Positions 35,501 to 45,519 of a stretch of DNA of 64,000 nt are shown in pieces. The notes beneath the pieces are model-generated. The model had not been told where the DNA came from. It saw nothing but the letters and a program-made list of their open reading frames with translations, and did not search any database. The number at the start of each line of letters is the position of its first letter. The stretch's first letter is position 1. Made by a program: the position numbers and the translations under genes. The DNA lies in NCBI RefSeq assembly GCF_039537965.1, contig NZ_BAABBM010000001.1, forward strand, positions 2,145,501 to 2,209,500. The letters run 5' to 3'. This stretch comes from Sphingomonas limnosediminicola. GTDB taxonomy: Bacteria; Pseudomonadota; Alphaproteobacteria; Sphingomonadales; Sphingomonadaceae.

Positions 35501-36472
35501 TCAGATCGTGAGGACGGTCGATCCGCTGGTCTTGCGCGCCTCCAGCGCGCGGTGGGCTTCGGCAGCGTCCTTGAGCGCGAAGCGTTGCTTGATCTCGACC
35601 TTCACCTTGCCGCTCGCGACTATATCGAAGAGTTCGTTGGCTGAGGTCTCAAGCTCCGCGCGCGTAATGGCATAGTCGTAAAGCGTCGGGCGGGTCAGGA
35701 AGAGCGAGCCTTTCTGCGCGAGGATGGTCGTCGGGAACGGCTCCACTGGCCCGGAAGCATTGCCGTAGCTGACCATCATTCCGCGGCGAGCAAGGCAGTC
35801 GAGTGACTTCATGAAGGTGTCCTTGCCGACGCCGTCGTAGACGACGGGCACCTTGTTGCCGTCGGTGATGCGTGCGACCTCGGCGACGAAGTCTTGCCGG
35901 GTGTAGACGATTGGATAGTCGCATCCGTGAGCGCGGGCGAGCTCGGCCTTCTCGTCGCTGCCGACCGTGCCGATGACCGTTGCGCCGAGCTCCTTCGCCC
36001 ACTGGCAGAGGATCAGGCCGACGCCGCCTGCCGCCGCCTGGACGAGGATGGTCTCGCCAGCCTGGACGCGATGGACCGAGCGGAGAAGCATTTGCGCGGT
36101 CATACCCTGGAGCATCATCGCTGCGGCTTGCTCGGACGAGATGGTGTCCGGCAGCTTTACAAGCCGGTCGGCGTCGATCAGCCGGTCTTCTGCATAGCCG
36201 CCGATCGGGCCGCCGTAGGCAACGCGGTCGTCTTCCTTCAGACCCTTGACCCCGTCGCCGACGGCAACGACCACGCCCGCGCCTTCAACGCCTGGCGTGA
36301 ACGGGAGGGGCTGCGGGTACAGTCCCGTGCGGTGATAAACGTCGATGAAGTTGAGGCCCGCGGCTTCCTGGCGCAGGCGAACTTGGCCGGGACCGGGCTT
36401 GCCCACTTCTATCTCTTCCCACTTGAGAACTTCGGGGCCGCCCGTCTGATGGACTCGGATTGCGTGAGGCAT
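35501..36472 (-). CDS. qor: NADPH:quinone oxidoreductase, zinc-independent MDR family
   Basis: A 323-residue medium-chain dehydrogenase of the quinone oxidoreductase type. It has VEGAGVVVAVGDGV, the NADPH loop AAAGGVGLILCQWAKELGA, and no cysteines or histidines for catalytic or structural zinc. These proteins reduce quinones or related enones with NADPH. It lies between a strong hairpin following hppA and the S9 peptidase, so it is probably transcribed separately. Confidence 0.9.
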   Translation of the reverse strand: MPHAIRVHQTGGPEVLKWEEIEVGKPGPGQVRLRQEAAGLNFIDVYHRTGLYPQPLPFTPGVEGAGVVVAVGDGVKGLKEDDRVAYGGPIGGYAEDRLIDADRLVKLPDTISSEQAAAMMLQGMTAQMLLRSVHRVQAGETILVQAAAGGVGLILCQWAKELGATVIGTVGSDEKAELARAHGCDYPIVYTRQDFVAEVARITDGNKVPVVYDGVGKDTFMKSLDCLARRGMMVSYGNASGPVEPFPTTILAQKGSLFLTRPTLYDYAITRAELETSANELFDIVASGKVKVEIKQRFALKDAAEAHRALEARKTSGSTVLTI

Positions 36473-36508
36473 GACCGTGCTTCAACGCCCGTCGAGCGCA
36501 AAAGAAAA

Positions 36509-36537
36509 GCCCCGCCGCAGGATCTCCGCGGCGGGGC
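36509..36537 (-). terminator. Rho-independent terminator of hppA
   Basis: A perfect ten-base stem GCCCCGCCGC/GCGGCGGGGC encloses a nine-base loop. Read on the minus strand it is followed by TTTTCTTTT, and it lies 23 bases after the hppA stop, before the quinone oxidoreductase gene. Confidence 0.85.
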
Positions 36538-36560
36538 CTATCTTTTCGAAGGTCGGCGGC

Positions 36561-38678
36561 CTAGTGCGCCGCCGCCAGCGCCGCGAGCAGAAGCAGCGCG
36601 ACGATGTTTGTGATCTTGATCATCGGATTGACGGCTGGTCCGGCGGTGTCCTTGTAAGGATCGCCGACGGTGTCGCCGGTCACGGCAGCCTTGTGAGCCT
36701 CCGAGCCTTTGCCGCCGTAGTTGCCGTCTTCGATGTACTTCTTGGCATTGTCCCAGGCGCCGCCGCCGCTGGTCATCGAAATGGCGACGAACAGGCCGGA
36801 AACGATGACGCCGAGAAGCAGGGCGCCGAGCGCCGCGAAGCCCGACGCCTGACCTGCAACCAACGTGATCAGGAAGTAGACAGCGATTGGCGTCAACACC
36901 GGAAGCAGCGAGGGCAGGATCATTTCCCTGATCGCGGCCTTGGTGACGAGGTCGACGGTGCGGCCGTAGTTGGGCCGAACGGTGCCTTCCATGATCCCCG
37001 GATTGTCGCGGAACTGCTGGCGGACATCCTCAACCACCGAGCCGGCGGCGCGGCCGACCGCGGTCATGCCGAATGCGCCAAAGCTGTAGGGCAACAATGC
37101 GCCGAGCAGCAGGCCGACGATCACGTACGGGTTGGACAGAGAGAAATCGACGGCAACGTCCGGGAAGAATTCCCGAAGGTCCGTCGTGTAGGCCCCGAAC
37201 AGCACTAACGCAGCAAGCGCTGCCGAGCCGATGGCATAGCCCTTGGTCACAGCCTTGGTGGTGTTGCCGACTGCATCGAGAGCGTCGGTGCGCGTCCGCA
37301 CGTCCTCTTCGAGCCCAGCCATTTCGGCGATGCCGCCGGCGTTGTCGGTGACCGGGCCATAAGCGTCGAGCGCAACGACCATGCCGGCCATGGCCAGCAT
37401 CGACGTTGCACCAAAGGCGACGCCGATCACGCCCGCGAGCTGGTAGGCAGCGATCACCGCGATGACGATTGCGACCGTCGGCAGCGCCGTCGATTCAAGA
37501 CTGATCGCGAGGCCCTGGATGACGTTGGTGCCGTGGCCCGTCTGCGACGCCTTCGCGATGCTCTGCACCGGGCGGTAATTGGTGCCGGTGTAATATTCGG
37601 TGATCCACACCAGAAGACCGGTGAGACCCAGTCCGATCAGCATGCAGTAGAAAAGCTTCATGCCGGTCAGCTGGATTTCGGCATCGCCGACACCCGGGAT
37701 CGACGCCACAACGGCGTTCATGTCCCCCAGCACATATTGCGTGACCGGGTAAGCGAGGACCGCTCCGAGCACGGCCGACGTCCAGAAACCCTTGTAGAGC
37801 GCGCCCATGATCGAGCCCTTGCCGAGCCGGACCATGTAGGTGCCGATGACCGACGTCACGATGCAAAGGCCGCCGATGATCAGCGGCAGGCTCATCAGCT
37901 TCATCAGCATCTCGCCATCGCCGCCGGTTACGGTCAGCGCGATCGACACCATCGTAACGCCAAGCGTCACGACGTAGGTCTCGAACAGATCGGCAGCCAT
38001 GCCTGCGCAGTCGCCGACATTATCGCCGACGTTGTCGGCAATGGTCGCCGGGTTGCGTGGATCGTCTTCGGGAATTCCGGCCTCGACCTTGCCGACCAGG
38101 TCGGCGCCGACGTCCGCGGCCTTAGTGAAGATACCGCCGCCAAGGCGGGCGAAGATCGAGATCAGCGAGGCGCCGAACGCGAGCGCAACGAGCGCGTCGA
38201 CGACAACGCGGTCATTGGGCGCGTGGCCGGCGACCGCGGTGAGATAATAAAAAAAGACCGAGATCGCGAGCAGGCCAAGACCGGCGACCAACATGCCGGT
38301 GATGGCGCCCGACCGGAAAGCCATGGTCAGACCGCCCTGCAACGACGTCCGGGCGGCTTCGGCCGTGCGGACATTGGCCCTCACCGACACGTTCATGCCG
38401 ACGAAGCCCGTCACGCCCGACAGGAGCGCGCCGATCAGGAAGCCGATCGCGGAGACCGGGCCGAGAAAATAATAGACGAGGGCGACGACGACGACGCCGA
38501 CGATGGCGATGGTGCGATACTGGCGGGCGAGGTACGCCTGCGCGCCTTCCTGCACAGCGCTGGCGATGTCGCGCATCCGTTCGTTACCGGCAGGCGCCTT
38601 CAGCACCTGCATGGTGGTCACAACCCCGTAGAGAACGGCAATGACGCCGCAAATAATGGCGATAAGCAGCAGGTTCAT
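36561..38678 (-). CDS. hppA: Membrane-bound proton-pumping pyrophosphatase
   Basis: A 705-residue integral membrane protein with 16 or so helices that hydrolyses pyrophosphate and pumps protons. The pyrophosphate-binding signature [20 protein letters not shown] and [19 protein letters not shown] are intact. NTTKAVTKG carries Lys and Thr at the positions that mark potassium-independent H+-PPases (Ala and Gly in potassium-dependent forms). A hairpin terminator follows. It is transcribed alone, with thiL about 165 bases upstream. Confidence 0.96.
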   Translation of the reverse strand: MNLLLIAIICGVIAVLYGVVTTMQVLKAPAGNERMRDIASAVQEGAQAYLARQYRTIAIVGVVVVALVYYFLGPVSAIGFLIGALLSGVTGFVGMNVSVRANVRTAEAARTSLQGGLTMAFRSGAITGMLVAGLGLLAISVFFYYLTAVAGHAPNDRVVVDALVALAFGASLISIFARLGGGIFTKAADVGADLVGKVEAGIPEDDPRNPATIADNVGDNVGDCAGMAADLFETYVVTLGVTMVSIALTVTGGDGEMLMKLMSLPLIIGGLCIVTSVIGTYMVRLGKGSIMGALYKGFWTSAVLGAVLAYPVTQYVLGDMNAVVASIPGVGDAEIQLTGMKLFYCMLIGLGLTGLLVWITEYYTGTNYRPVQSIAKASQTGHGTNVIQGLAISLESTALPTVAIVIAVIAAYQLAGVIGVAFGATSMLAMAGMVVALDAYGPVTDNAGGIAEMAGLEEDVRTRTDALDAVGNTTKAVTKGYAIGSAALAALVLFGAYTTDLREFFPDVAVDFSLSNPYVIVGLLLGALLPYSFGAFGMTAVGRAAGSVVEDVRQQFRDNPGIMEGTVRPNYGRTVDLVTKAAIREMILPSLLPVLTPIAVYFLITLVAGQASGFAALGALLLGVIVSGLFVAISMTSGGGAWDNAKKYIEDGNYGGKGSEAHKAAVTGDTVGDPYKDTAGPAVNPMIKITNIVALLLLAALAAAH

Positions 38679-38842
38679 GAGTTCAAGCTTCCCCGTTTCT
38701 TGAATCAGGCTGTTGCGGCCTGATCGCGGCCGCCCCCTGGACGGCGCCGGTTTTAGGAAGCGTTTGCGCGGCTTGCAACCGCGCCGGCTAAACGGTGGTT
38801 TAGCGGATCAGAAGCGCGAGCATCATGCCCGAAGCCAGGCCG

Positions 38843-39820
38843 CTAATGCCGATGAGCCACTGGCGGAGCGGATGACCCCCGATGCTGATCGTGCGAATGC
38901 TCAAAGCCCAACCTTTCCGGCAATGCGACGGGCTTTCCCTCACTGATCAGCCGCACGGTTGGCGGGCCGGACTCGAGGGTCCCGATGCGTTCGATCGTCG
39001 TGCCTTCTGGTAAAGAAAGTGTTGACGGGTCGGCATGCGGAGGCAGGGCGGCGAGCAATGCATAGTCGTCGCCGCCGGTTGCGGCGAACAGACGGGACTT
39101 CAAATCATCCCCCTGCGCTTCGATGAAAGCGGCCGAAAGCGGCAACGTATCCAGGTCGATGCGCAAGGTGCAGCGGCTTGCCTCGGCCATCCGCTTGGCG
39201 TCGAGCAACAATCCGTCCGATACGTCCATCATCGCATTGGCTTGCGGCGCAACCGCGTGGCCGGCGGTGAGGAGCGGGACCGGGCGGCGATAGATCTCGA
39301 CCAGTGGGCCGCTGGCGTGACGGTCCTTGCGCAGCTGGGCAAGCCCGGCCGCTGCCTCACCGATTGTGCCGATTAGCCAGAGATGGTCCCCGGCCTTGCC
39401 GCCGGCGCGATCGGGAACGTGCTTTCCTGCCTTGCCGATGGCGGTCAGTCCAAGCACCCGCGGCGCGCCGTCAGGCAGCGCGATGGTATCGCCGCCGATC
39501 AACGGCAGCCCGTAACTTTCGCAGGCGGCCTCGATCCCGCTGAGGAAATCGACCTCCCACTTGCCGGAGCTCGTAATGGTAAGCGACAGCAGTGCGGCCA
39601 TCGGGCTCGCGCCCTTCGCGGCGAGATCCGACAGATTTACCGCAACCAGCTTCCAGCCAACGCTGCCGGCCGGATCGGAACTGAGGAAGTGAACGCCCTC
39701 CGCGATGGTGTCGTGCGTGACGACCAGCCCGCCAAGAACGGCGACGTCATCGAGCAGGCCGCGCGCCTCGGGCGAGGTCGCAATCCGCCGCAGTCTGGCA
39801 ATCACTTCACCTTCGCGCAT
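38843..39820 (-). CDS. thiL: Thiamine-monophosphate kinase
   Basis: A 325-residue ThiL, the ATP-dependent kinase for the last step of thiamine pyrophosphate synthesis. LLDDVAVLGG and VTHDTIAEGVHF near the N-terminus, AVNLSDLAAKGA and MDVSDGLLLDAKRM are the conserved metal and ATP motifs. The C-terminus runs a dozen or so residues beyond the usual ERLGFEH end, ending in a His-rich tail. nusB precedes it by three bases on the minus strand, the common nusB–thiL order. Confidence 0.93.
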   Translation of the reverse strand: MREGEVIARLRRIATSPEARGLLDDVAVLGGLVVTHDTIAEGVHFLSSDPAGSVGWKLVAVNLSDLAAKGASPMAALLSLTITSSGKWEVDFLSGIEAACESYGLPLIGGDTIALPDGAPRVLGLTAIGKAGKHVPDRAGGKAGDHLWLIGTIGEAAAGLAQLRKDRHASGPLVEIYRRPVPLLTAGHAVAPQANAMMDVSDGLLLDAKRMAEASRCTLRIDLDTLPLSAAFIEAQGDDLKSRLFAATGGDDYALLAALPPHADPSTLSLPEGTTIERIGTLESGPPTVRLISEGKPVALPERLGFEHSHDQHRGSSAPPVAHRH

Positions 39821-39823
39821 GCA

Positions 39824-40285
39824 CTACTCCGCTCGCGCCGGCCGAGCCTCCTTGGCGATGGCGTCGAGGAGACCGTTGACGAAGCCGCTCTCGCGCTTGT
39901 CGTAGAAAGCGTGCGCGACGTCGACATATTCGGAAATGACCGAGCCGACCGGTACGTCCGCGCGGGCGATTAACTCATAGGCGCCGGCGCGGAGAATGGC
40001 GCGCATCGGGCGGTCAAGACGCTCGAGGCTCCAGCCTTCGGCAAGCCGGTCGCCAATCAACTTGTCGATCTCCTCCCGACGAGCGTCGGCGCCTGCGACG
40101 ATATCGTCGAAGAAGTCGCGCTCGGCCTGGTGATAGGTTTCATCCTCAATCGTCGCGCCAAGGCGATGGTCGTGAAACTCCTTGAGCAGGCGGGGCAGCG
40201 GCGTGCCCTCCATTTCCTGCTGGTAGATGGCCTGGACCGCGGCGAGGCGGGCGGCTGATCGTGACTTGGAACGAGTCTGGCTCAT
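39824..40285 (-). CDS. nusB: Transcription antitermination factor NusB
   Basis: A 153-residue all-helical RNA-binding protein that with NusE/S10 recognises boxA in rRNA leaders. RSAARLAAVQAIYQQEMEG is the N-terminal signature and MRAILRAGAYELI, VPVGSVISEYVDVAHAF and GFVNGLLDAIAKE follow as in the family. It overlaps the alpha/beta hydrolase gene by four bases at its start and precedes thiL by three bases. Confidence 0.95.
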   Translation of the reverse strand: MSQTRSKSRSAARLAAVQAIYQQEMEGTPLPRLLKEFHDHRLGATIEDETYHQAERDFFDDIVAGADARREEIDKLIGDRLAEGWSLERLDRPMRAILRAGAYELIARADVPVGSVISEYVDVAHAFYDKRESGFVNGLLDAIAKEARPARAE

Positions 40286-41196
40286 GCAGCGGGGGCCCTA
40301 GCCGCCACCTGCGCGGCAAGGAAGGGGCGCAGCGCCGCGGCGACCTCTTGGCCGGCTTCCCACGGCGCGAAATGGCCCGCGTCGGGCAGGCGGATGATCG
40401 TCAGGTCTTCCACCAGTGCGTCTAAGGGATCGAGCTGCAGCGGGAGAAGCGCGGTGTCTTTCATTCCCCAGATGACAAGCGTCGGCACCTTCACTTTCGG
40501 GAACGCGCGCAGGAGCAAGTCGGGCAGGGGTACGCTCACGCCTGGCGGAGGAACGACGACCTTCGACCCGCGATACCAATTGAGCATCGCGGTCAGGCCG
40601 CCGGGCTGCGACCATTCGGCGATATATTGCTGCTTCTCGGCTTCGGGCATCTTCGACAAGTCGACATGCTTGGCGAATGTCTTCTCGAAGAAGGCGGGAA
40701 AGCCCATCGCCTCGACGGCCTGCTCGAAGCCGGGCGTGCGGAAGGCGGTCATGTATTGCGAGGCGGCGCGCTGCGCCGCGTCCTCGATCAGGCTTTTCTG
40801 AAATACGACGGGGTGGGGCGCATTGATGATCGCCAACCGGGTCAGTCGGGGATCGCTGCGCAACGCCGCGCCCCAGGCGATCGCTCCGCCCCAGTCGTGG
40901 CCGACCAGCGCGAAGCTCTCGACCCCAAGCTTGTCGGCGAGCGCGAACACCTCGTCGATCAATGTCTCGGACTTGTAAGCCTCGACCTCCTGCGGCCGAT
41001 CCGATCCCGCGAAACCGCGCTGGTCCGGCATGACGAGGTAGAAATCGTCCTCAAGCAGTGGCGCAATCTCGCGCCAGGTGCGGTGCGATTCCGGAAAACC
41101 GTGGAGGAATATGACGGCGGGTTTCGCTGGATCGCCGGCAAGCGCGACGTTGAGGGTCGCGCCCGTCCTCAGGCTCAGGCGCCGGAAGTCCGTCAC
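40282..41196 (-). CDS. Alpha/beta hydrolase, epoxide hydrolase-like
   Basis: A 304-residue alpha/beta-fold hydrolase. The nucleophile is D101 in VGHDWGGAIAW, an aspartate as in epoxide hydrolases and haloalkane dehalogenases, with HGFPESHRTW as oxyanion loop and the catalytic His in DAGHFAPWE. No halide-binding tryptophan pair is obvious, so epoxide hydrolase is the preferred assignment. It overlaps pirin upstream and nusB downstream by four bases each, an unusual position for a catabolic-type enzyme. Confidence 0.85.
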   Translation of the reverse strand: MTDFRRLSLRTGATLNVALAGDPAKPAVIFLHGFPESHRTWREIAPLLEDDFYLVMPDQRGFAGSDRPQEVEAYKSETLIDEVFALADKLGVESFALVGHDWGGAIAWGAALRSDPRLTRLAIINAPHPVVFQKSLIEDAAQRAASQYMTAFRTPGFEQAVEAMGFPAFFEKTFAKHVDLSKMPEAEKQQYIAEWSQPGGLTAMLNWYRGSKVVVPPPGVSVPLPDLLLRAFPKVKVPTLVIWGMKDTALLPLQLDPLDALVEDLTIIRLPDAGHFAPWEAGQEVAAALRPFLAAQVAARAPAA

Positions 41197-42101
41197 GGAT
41201 AGCTGACCGTTTTGGGCACCTCGGGGATGGGAATGAATTCTTGGTCGTCGCCGGGAATGAGCGGGAAGCGCAGCGCCTTCCAGTCGTCCTTGGCCTGGTT
41301 GATGCGATCGCGCGACGAGGAGACGAAGTTCCAGAACACATAGCGGCGGGTGGTGAAGGCCTGACCGCCCATCAGCATCAAACGGCCGCCGGCTGCGCTG
41401 GCGAGCGCCGCTTCATGGCCGGGCCGCAGGACGTAAAGCGCAAACGGATCGAGCGGCTGGCCGTCCAGTGTCACCTCGCCGCCGACTAGCATCACGGCGC
41501 GCTCGTCCGCGCCGGCCTCAATTGGGATCGACCCACCAGCGGCGAGCTCGATGTCCGCATAAAGGGTGGGCGAATGCTGCGGCGTCGCAGCAGTTGCGCC
41601 CCACAAAGTGCCCATCAGCACGCGCGCTCGTGCCGCGCCATCTTCCACGAACGGAAGGCCATCAGCGGCGACATGATCGAACGCTGGTGCGACCTCCTCG
41701 CCGCCATCGGGCAGCGCTAGCCAGGTCTGCATGCCATAGAGGCTCGGGCCTCCCGGCCGTAGGGCCTGCGGAGAGCGCTCGGAATGGACGATGCCGGTGC
41801 CCGCCGTCATCAGGTTTATCGCACCAGGCTCGATCACCTGATGCGAACCGATGCTGTCGCGATGCTCGATCGCGCCGTCGAACAAATAGGTGACCGTGGC
41901 GAGGTTGATGTGCGGGTGTGGGCGGACGTCCATGCCCTGTCCCGCCGGAAGCCGCGCCGGCCCGAACTCGTCAACGAAGATGAAGGGGCCGACCATCGTC
42001 CGCTCACGTGCAGGAAGCACCCGGTTGACCTTGAAGTCACCGAGGTCGTGGGTGACCGGCGTGATGGTCTGCAGGACGGGGCTTTCGATTGTCGCCATCA
42101 T
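41193..42101 (-). CDS. Pirin family protein
   Basis: A 302-residue bicupin of the pirin family; RMVGPFIFVDEFGPA-like text (TMVGPFIFVDEFGPARL), then DVRPHPHINLATVTYLFDG with the metal-binding histidines, and IEHRDSIGSHQVIEPGAINLMTAG. Bacterial pirins act as quercetin dioxygenases or as redox-responsive regulators, and this one cannot be assigned further. It overlaps BolA by four bases and the hydrolase by four, so bolA–pirin–hydrolase–nusB–thiL may be one message. Confidence 0.9.
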   Translation of the reverse strand: MMATIESPVLQTITPVTHDLGDFKVNRVLPARERTMVGPFIFVDEFGPARLPAGQGMDVRPHPHINLATVTYLFDGAIEHRDSIGSHQVIEPGAINLMTAGTGIVHSERSPQALRPGGPSLYGMQTWLALPDGGEEVAPAFDHVAADGLPFVEDGAARARVLMGTLWGATAATPQHSPTLYADIELAAGGSIPIEAGADERAVMLVGGEVTLDGQPLDPFALYVLRPGHEAALASAAGGRLMLMGGQAFTTRRYVFWNFVSSSRDRINQAKDDWKALRFPLIPGDDQEFIPIPEVPKTVSYP

Positions 42102-42385
42102 TCTTCTCCCGGCGCGGTTGCACGGATCGACAATGCGTGGACTCGGCTTTCCATCAGGTCGCCGATGGCGGCATAGATCATCCGTTGCCGCTGCACACGA
42201 TTCTTGCCCGCGAAGGCCGGGCTTTCGATCTGCAAGCTGAAGTGGCTTTCCCCCGACGGATTGTAGCCGCCGTGCCCGCGATGCTGCTCGCTGTCGTCAA
42301 CAAGCTGGATGGAAGCCGGCGAAATCGCCGAGTTGAGGCGTCGGAGCATTTCAGCTGCGACCGGTCCGGTTTCAGAGGCGTTCAT
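42098..42385 (-). CDS. bolA: BolA family protein
   Basis: A 95-residue BolA-like protein, which works with monothiol glutaredoxins in iron–sulfur metabolism. Start ATG 42385 gives the normal family length. ESHFSLQIESPAFAGKNRVQRQRMIYAAIGDLM carries the conserved helix and the His-containing HALSIRA end. It is divergent from dnaJ (42408), separated by 22 bases, a common arrangement in sphingomonads as far as I know. Confidence 0.92.
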   Translation of the reverse strand: MNASETGPVAAEMLRRLNSAISPASIQLVDDSEQHRGHGGYNPSGESHFSLQIESPAFAGKNRVQRQRMIYAAIGDLMESRVHALSIRATAPGEE

Positions 42386-42407
42386 TGCACCTATATAGTG
42401 GTGTTCA

Positions 42408-42980
42408 ATGGTGACTAAACAATCCAGATGGCACGGGCGGGTCGAGGGGGCGCAGGCGAACTGTGCCGTCCCTGGCTGCGATGGGCCCGGCGAGTTCAAG
42501 GCCCCGCTCCAACCCGCGGATTTCGACGGACCGGGGGCGTGGCGTTTCCTGTGCCTCGATCACATCCGGGAGCACAATGCGAAGTACAACTTCTTCGATG
42601 GCATGAGTCCGGACGAAATCCACGAAGCTCAATCGCCGCTTGGCGGCTGGGAACGGCCAAGCCGCCGCTTCGCCGCAAACGGTGCGGACCCGCCGCCCAA
42701 GTGGAGCGACTTCGCCGATCCGCTCGATGCGATCACGGGCCGCTTCGGAAACATCCGCGAGCGTGCCAAGCCGTCGCGCTTCAGCAAGGACGAGCGGCGG
42801 GCGCTCGACGTGCTCGGGCTCGGCGAGGATGCTGACCGGCATGCGATCCGCCAGCGCTATTCCGGGCTCGTCCGGCGCTACCACCCCGACAAGAATGGCG
42901 GGGACAGATCGCATGAGGGCAAGCTCACCGAGGTGATCGCCGCCTATCAGCTGCTCAGGAAATTGCCCGCCTTCGCTTAA
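42408..42980 (+). CDS. J-domain protein, DnaJ-like
   Basis: A 190-residue protein with the J-domain at its C-terminus (about residues 130–190): VLGLGEDADRHAIRQRYSGLV and the HPD motif in RRYHPDKNGGD. The N-terminal part has CAVPGC and FLCLDHIREHNAKYNFFDGM, a conserved arrangement in alphaproteobacterial J-proteins encoded beside bolA and cobS, possibly metal-binding. It would recruit an Hsp70 partner for some cobalamin or iron–sulfur factor, an inference from context. It converges with the GST gene, overlapping by four bases. Confidence 0.9.
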   Translation: MVTKQSRWHGRVEGAQANCAVPGCDGPGEFKAPLQPADFDGPGAWRFLCLDHIREHNAKYNFFDGMSPDEIHEAQSPLGGWERPSRRFAANGADPPPKWSDFADPLDAITGRFGNIRERAKPSRFSKDERRALDVLGLGEDADRHAIRQRYSGLVRRYHPDKNGGDRSHEGKLTEVIAAYQLLRKLPAFA

Positions 42981-43654
42981 TCGCGGTCGGGCGCGCCCGG
43001 CGGGAAATAGGGCCGGAAGTAGCGCGCGTCCTCGACGCATCGGCTGACTGGCGGAAGCGCCAGCAGCTCGGCGCGCAACGCCGCCAGTCGTGGGCAATCC
43101 TCGGGAATGCGCTCGACCCAATCCGCGTAGAACAGCGACGGCGCCGCTGCGCTTGTTACGATCGACACGTGCGGCGGCAGCTTGTTGTCCGTCAGCCAGC
43201 GCTCCAGCCAGGCGTAGGCCTGGCGAAGTCCTCGTTTGCCCGCCTGGATTTCCTTGCTGTCAGGCGTTTCCCTCGGTCCGGCCATCGGATTGTCGCGATC
43301 GAGGAAATAGGCGGCCACGACCCGGTTCATGTTCGCCATTACATAATTGTCGAACACGCGGTCGAGCATCCTGGCGGTGATCGCCTCGTCAGGATCCGCG
43401 GGAATCAGCGGTGCCGGGCCGGGGTGGTGCACTGCAAGATATTCGATGATGCTGGTGGCCTCGATCACCGTCCTGTCGCCATCGACGAGCACTGGGAATT
43501 TGCCTGCGGCATGCACGCGCTTGAGGAACTTGCCCTGCTCCTCATCGCCGGGGTTGAGCGACCGGAAGTCGAACGGCGTTTCATTGGCGTAGAGCGGAAT
43601 CAGCGCTTTCCAAGTGTAGCTGCTGAACGGGTGGCCGTAGAGTTCCAGGCTCAC
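42977..43654 (-). CDS. Glutathione S-transferase family protein
   Basis: A 225-residue GST starting at GTG 43654 (MSLELYGHPFSSYTWK), in a GTGA overlap with the DUF899 gene; the frame is open further upstream but that part lies inside DUF899. The thioredoxin-like N-domain contains GKFPVLVDGDRTVIEATSIIEYL and an all-helical domain follows. It is the last gene of a nine-gene minus-strand cassette of detoxification-type proteins. Substrate unknown. Confidence 0.87.
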   Translation of the reverse strand: MSLELYGHPFSSYTWKALIPLYANETPFDFRSLNPGDEEQGKFLKRVHAAGKFPVLVDGDRTVIEATSIIEYLAVHHPGPAPLIPADPDEAITARMLDRVFDNYVMANMNRVVAAYFLDRDNPMAGPRETPDSKEIQAGKRGLRQAYAWLERWLTDNKLPPHVSIVTSAAAPSLFYADWVERIPEDCPRLAALRAELLALPPVSRCVEDARYFRPYFPPGAPDRD

Positions 43655-44355
43655 GAATTGTACTCCAGCTTGGGATACCAGTCCGTGCCGCGGCCGCCGG
43701 GCGTCAGGTCGAGGATGTTCCACAGCGGCGTCGGGTCGGGCGCCATGTGCGGATCGAAGCCTGGATCGGCGGTTTCCGGTCCGCCCTCAGCGGCCCAGAA
43801 CAGGCGCACCTTGTCGCCTTCGCGCTTCCATACCTGGACCATTGCCCATTCGCTGCCGTCGTCGCCGAGCCCTCGATAGTCGCGCGCGAAATCGTCGCCG
43901 ACCGACTGGTAGAATTTGAGATGATCCCAGCCGCGTTCGCGCGCGAACTCGAGCTGCCGCGCCACCGGCGAGCGGCCGATGATGGCGAGCGCGACGCGCT
44001 GTTCGATATCAACCGACGGGATGTCGAGCGAACCGACAAACGAGGTGCACATCGGGCAGGGACGCTCGCGCTCCGGCCCATACATCCAGAAATAGCTGAA
44101 GAGCGTGTCGTGGTGGCCGAACAGATCGGCAAGCCGATGCTCCTTTCCGTCGGCGTCGAGGAAGCGGTATCTGTCGCTGGCCTCACCGCCGGGAGGAAGC
44201 GCGCGGCGCAATTCGGCAACCCGCAGGTTTTGACGGCGAAGCTCGATTTCCTCGGCGAGAAGCTTGGTCCGAGCGTCGCGGTATTCGTCGCTCTCGTTGG
44301 GAAAGGGCTTGCTGCTCGCCCTCGCCATCGCTGCTGCGTCACGCAACTCGCTCAT
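43651..44355 (-). CDS. DUF899 thioredoxin-like protein
   Basis: A 234-residue DUF899 protein. The thioredoxin-like core contains LFSYFWMYGPERERPCPMCTSF, with a CPMC redox motif where the family has CPxC. GSEWAMVQVWKREGDK and GTDWYPKLEY at the end are family blocks. Family members are abundant beside VOC and GST genes, but activity is unknown. It overlaps the downstream GST gene and the upstream reductase gene by four bases each. Confidence 0.88.
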   Translation of the reverse strand: MSELRDAAAMARASSKPFPNESDEYRDARTKLLAEEIELRRQNLRVAELRRALPPGGEASDRYRFLDADGKEHRLADLFGHHDTLFSYFWMYGPERERPCPMCTSFVGSLDIPSVDIEQRVALAIIGRSPVARQLEFARERGWDHLKFYQSVGDDFARDYRGLGDDGSEWAMVQVWKREGDKVRLFWAAEGGPETADPGFDPHMAPDPTPLWNILDLTPGGRGTDWYPKLEYNS

Positions 44356-45017
44356 GCATCCTCCCGTGCGAATTTCTCGCGCCGTTTCAATTCGGCTTCG
44401 CTGGGCTCTTTGGTGGCGAAGGAACCGATCGGCACATCGCCGCCCGGCTCGTAGGCGAGGAAGGCGACGCCCTTGTTGGAGACGAAACTTTCGACGAGCT
44501 TGAGCGCCTCGGGCATTTGCGAGCCGTTGAAGATCCCTTTTCCTTTACCGAGCACGACCGGGAAGACCATCACGACCAAGCGATCGATAAGGCCGGCCGC
44601 GAGCAGCGGAACGTAGAGCGTGCTGCTGCCCTGGATAAGCAAATCCCGTCCTTCGCTTCGCTTAAGCTCGGCAACGGCGTTGGCCGCGTCACCGGACAAC
44701 TTGTGGCTGTTGTCCCAGGTCAGCGGTGCGTCCGAATGGGTCAGTACGTACTTGTTGATGCGCTGAAACTTCGCGCCGATCGGGTCGTCCTGGTCGTGCG
44801 GCCAGAAAGCGGAGAAAATGTCGTAGGTCCGCTTGCCCAGCAGCAGATCGTAATCGGCGTTGATCACCTTGCCGAACGGCTGCTCGAGGCTTTCGTCCCA
44901 GAAGTCAAACGACCAGCCGCCGAGCCGGAAACCGCCCGTCGGATCTTCCTCCGGCCCACCCGGCGCCTGCATGACGCCGTCGAGCGACTGGAAAACGGCG
45001 CCGGTGAGCTTACGCAT
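44352..45017 (-). CDS. RibD C-terminal/dihydrofolate reductase-like protein
   Basis: A 221-residue protein of the RibD_C/dihydrofolate reductase superfamily: [25 protein letters not shown] at the start, [13 protein letters not shown] and a central [20 protein letters not shown] loop for NADPH binding. These stand-alone reductases are widespread and not essential for folate. A basic extension of about 30 residues follows the fold. It overlaps the VOC gene upstream by eight bases. Confidence 0.87.
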   Translation of the reverse strand: MRKLTGAVFQSLDGVMQAPGGPEEDPTGGFRLGGWSFDFWDESLEQPFGKVINADYDLLLGKRTYDIFSAFWPHDQDDPIGAKFQRINKYVLTHSDAPLTWDNSHKLSGDAANAVAELKRSEGRDLLIQGSSTLYVPLLAAGLIDRLVVMVFPVVLGKGKGIFNGSQMPEALKLVESFVSNKGVAFLAYEPGGDVPIGSFATKEPSEAELKRREKFAREDA

Positions 45018-45507
45018 CGGCCGGTGCCCCGGCGAGCGCGGCTTCGATCGTGGCGATGTCGATCTTCCGCATGGTCATCATCGCCTCGAGCGCGCGCTTG
45101 GCAGCCGCCTTGTCGGAACTGGTGGTGGCATCGAGAAGGACTCGTGGCGTGATCTGCCACGAATAACCCCACTTGTCCTTGCACCAGCCGCACGCGCTTT
45201 CCTGCCCGCCATTCTGCGTGATGGCGTTCCAGTAGCGGTCGGTTTCTTCCTGGTTCTCGGTAACGACCATGAAGCTGACGGATTCGTTCGGCTTGAAGTT
45301 CGGGCCGCCGTTCAAGCCCACGAATTCGCGACCAAGAAGGGTGAACTCGACTGTCAGCTCAGCGCCCTCCGAACCGCCGGGAAAGTCGCCGGGGGCGCGG
45401 TTGACCCTGCCGACCTTGGTGTCGGGAAATGTCGCTGCGTAGAATGCGGCGGCCTTGCTCGCCTCGCCGTGATCGAACCACAGGCACGTCGTCATCTTGT
45501 TCCTCAT
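45010..45507 (-). CDS. VOC superfamily protein, PhnB/3-demethylubiquinone-methyltransferase-like
   Basis: A 165-residue protein of the PhnB-like VOC group: [22 protein letters not shown] at the start, [20 protein letters not shown] and [16 protein letters not shown] in the middle. It carries the family annotation 3-demethylubiquinone-9 3-methyltransferase, although it lacks a SAM-binding fold and this name is misleading. AGGAGG lies upstream of ATG 45507. Its C-terminus includes a short helical tail. Part of the detoxification-type cassette. Confidence 0.85.
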   Translation of the reverse strand: MRNKMTTCLWFDHGEASKAAAFYAATFPDTKVGRVNRAPGDFPGGSEGAELTVEFTLLGREFVGLNGGPNFKPNESVSFMVVTENQEETDRYWNAITQNGGQESACGWCKDKWGYSWQITPRVLLDATTSSDKAAAKRALEAMMTMRKIDIATIEAALAGAPADA

Positions 45508-45519
45508 GCTTTCCTCCTC

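Noticed and set aside
37533..38723. Open frame of about 396 codons on the + strand opposite hppA
   Set aside because: Composition rich in Arg, Asp and His as expected for an antisense shadow; hppA motifs are unmistakable on the other strand.
38800..38904. Possible 34-residue membrane peptide on the minus strand (TTG start) overlapping the 3' end of thiL
   Set aside because: One hydrophobic stretch and no ribosome-binding site or family support; overlaps thiL in another frame and is too short to defend.
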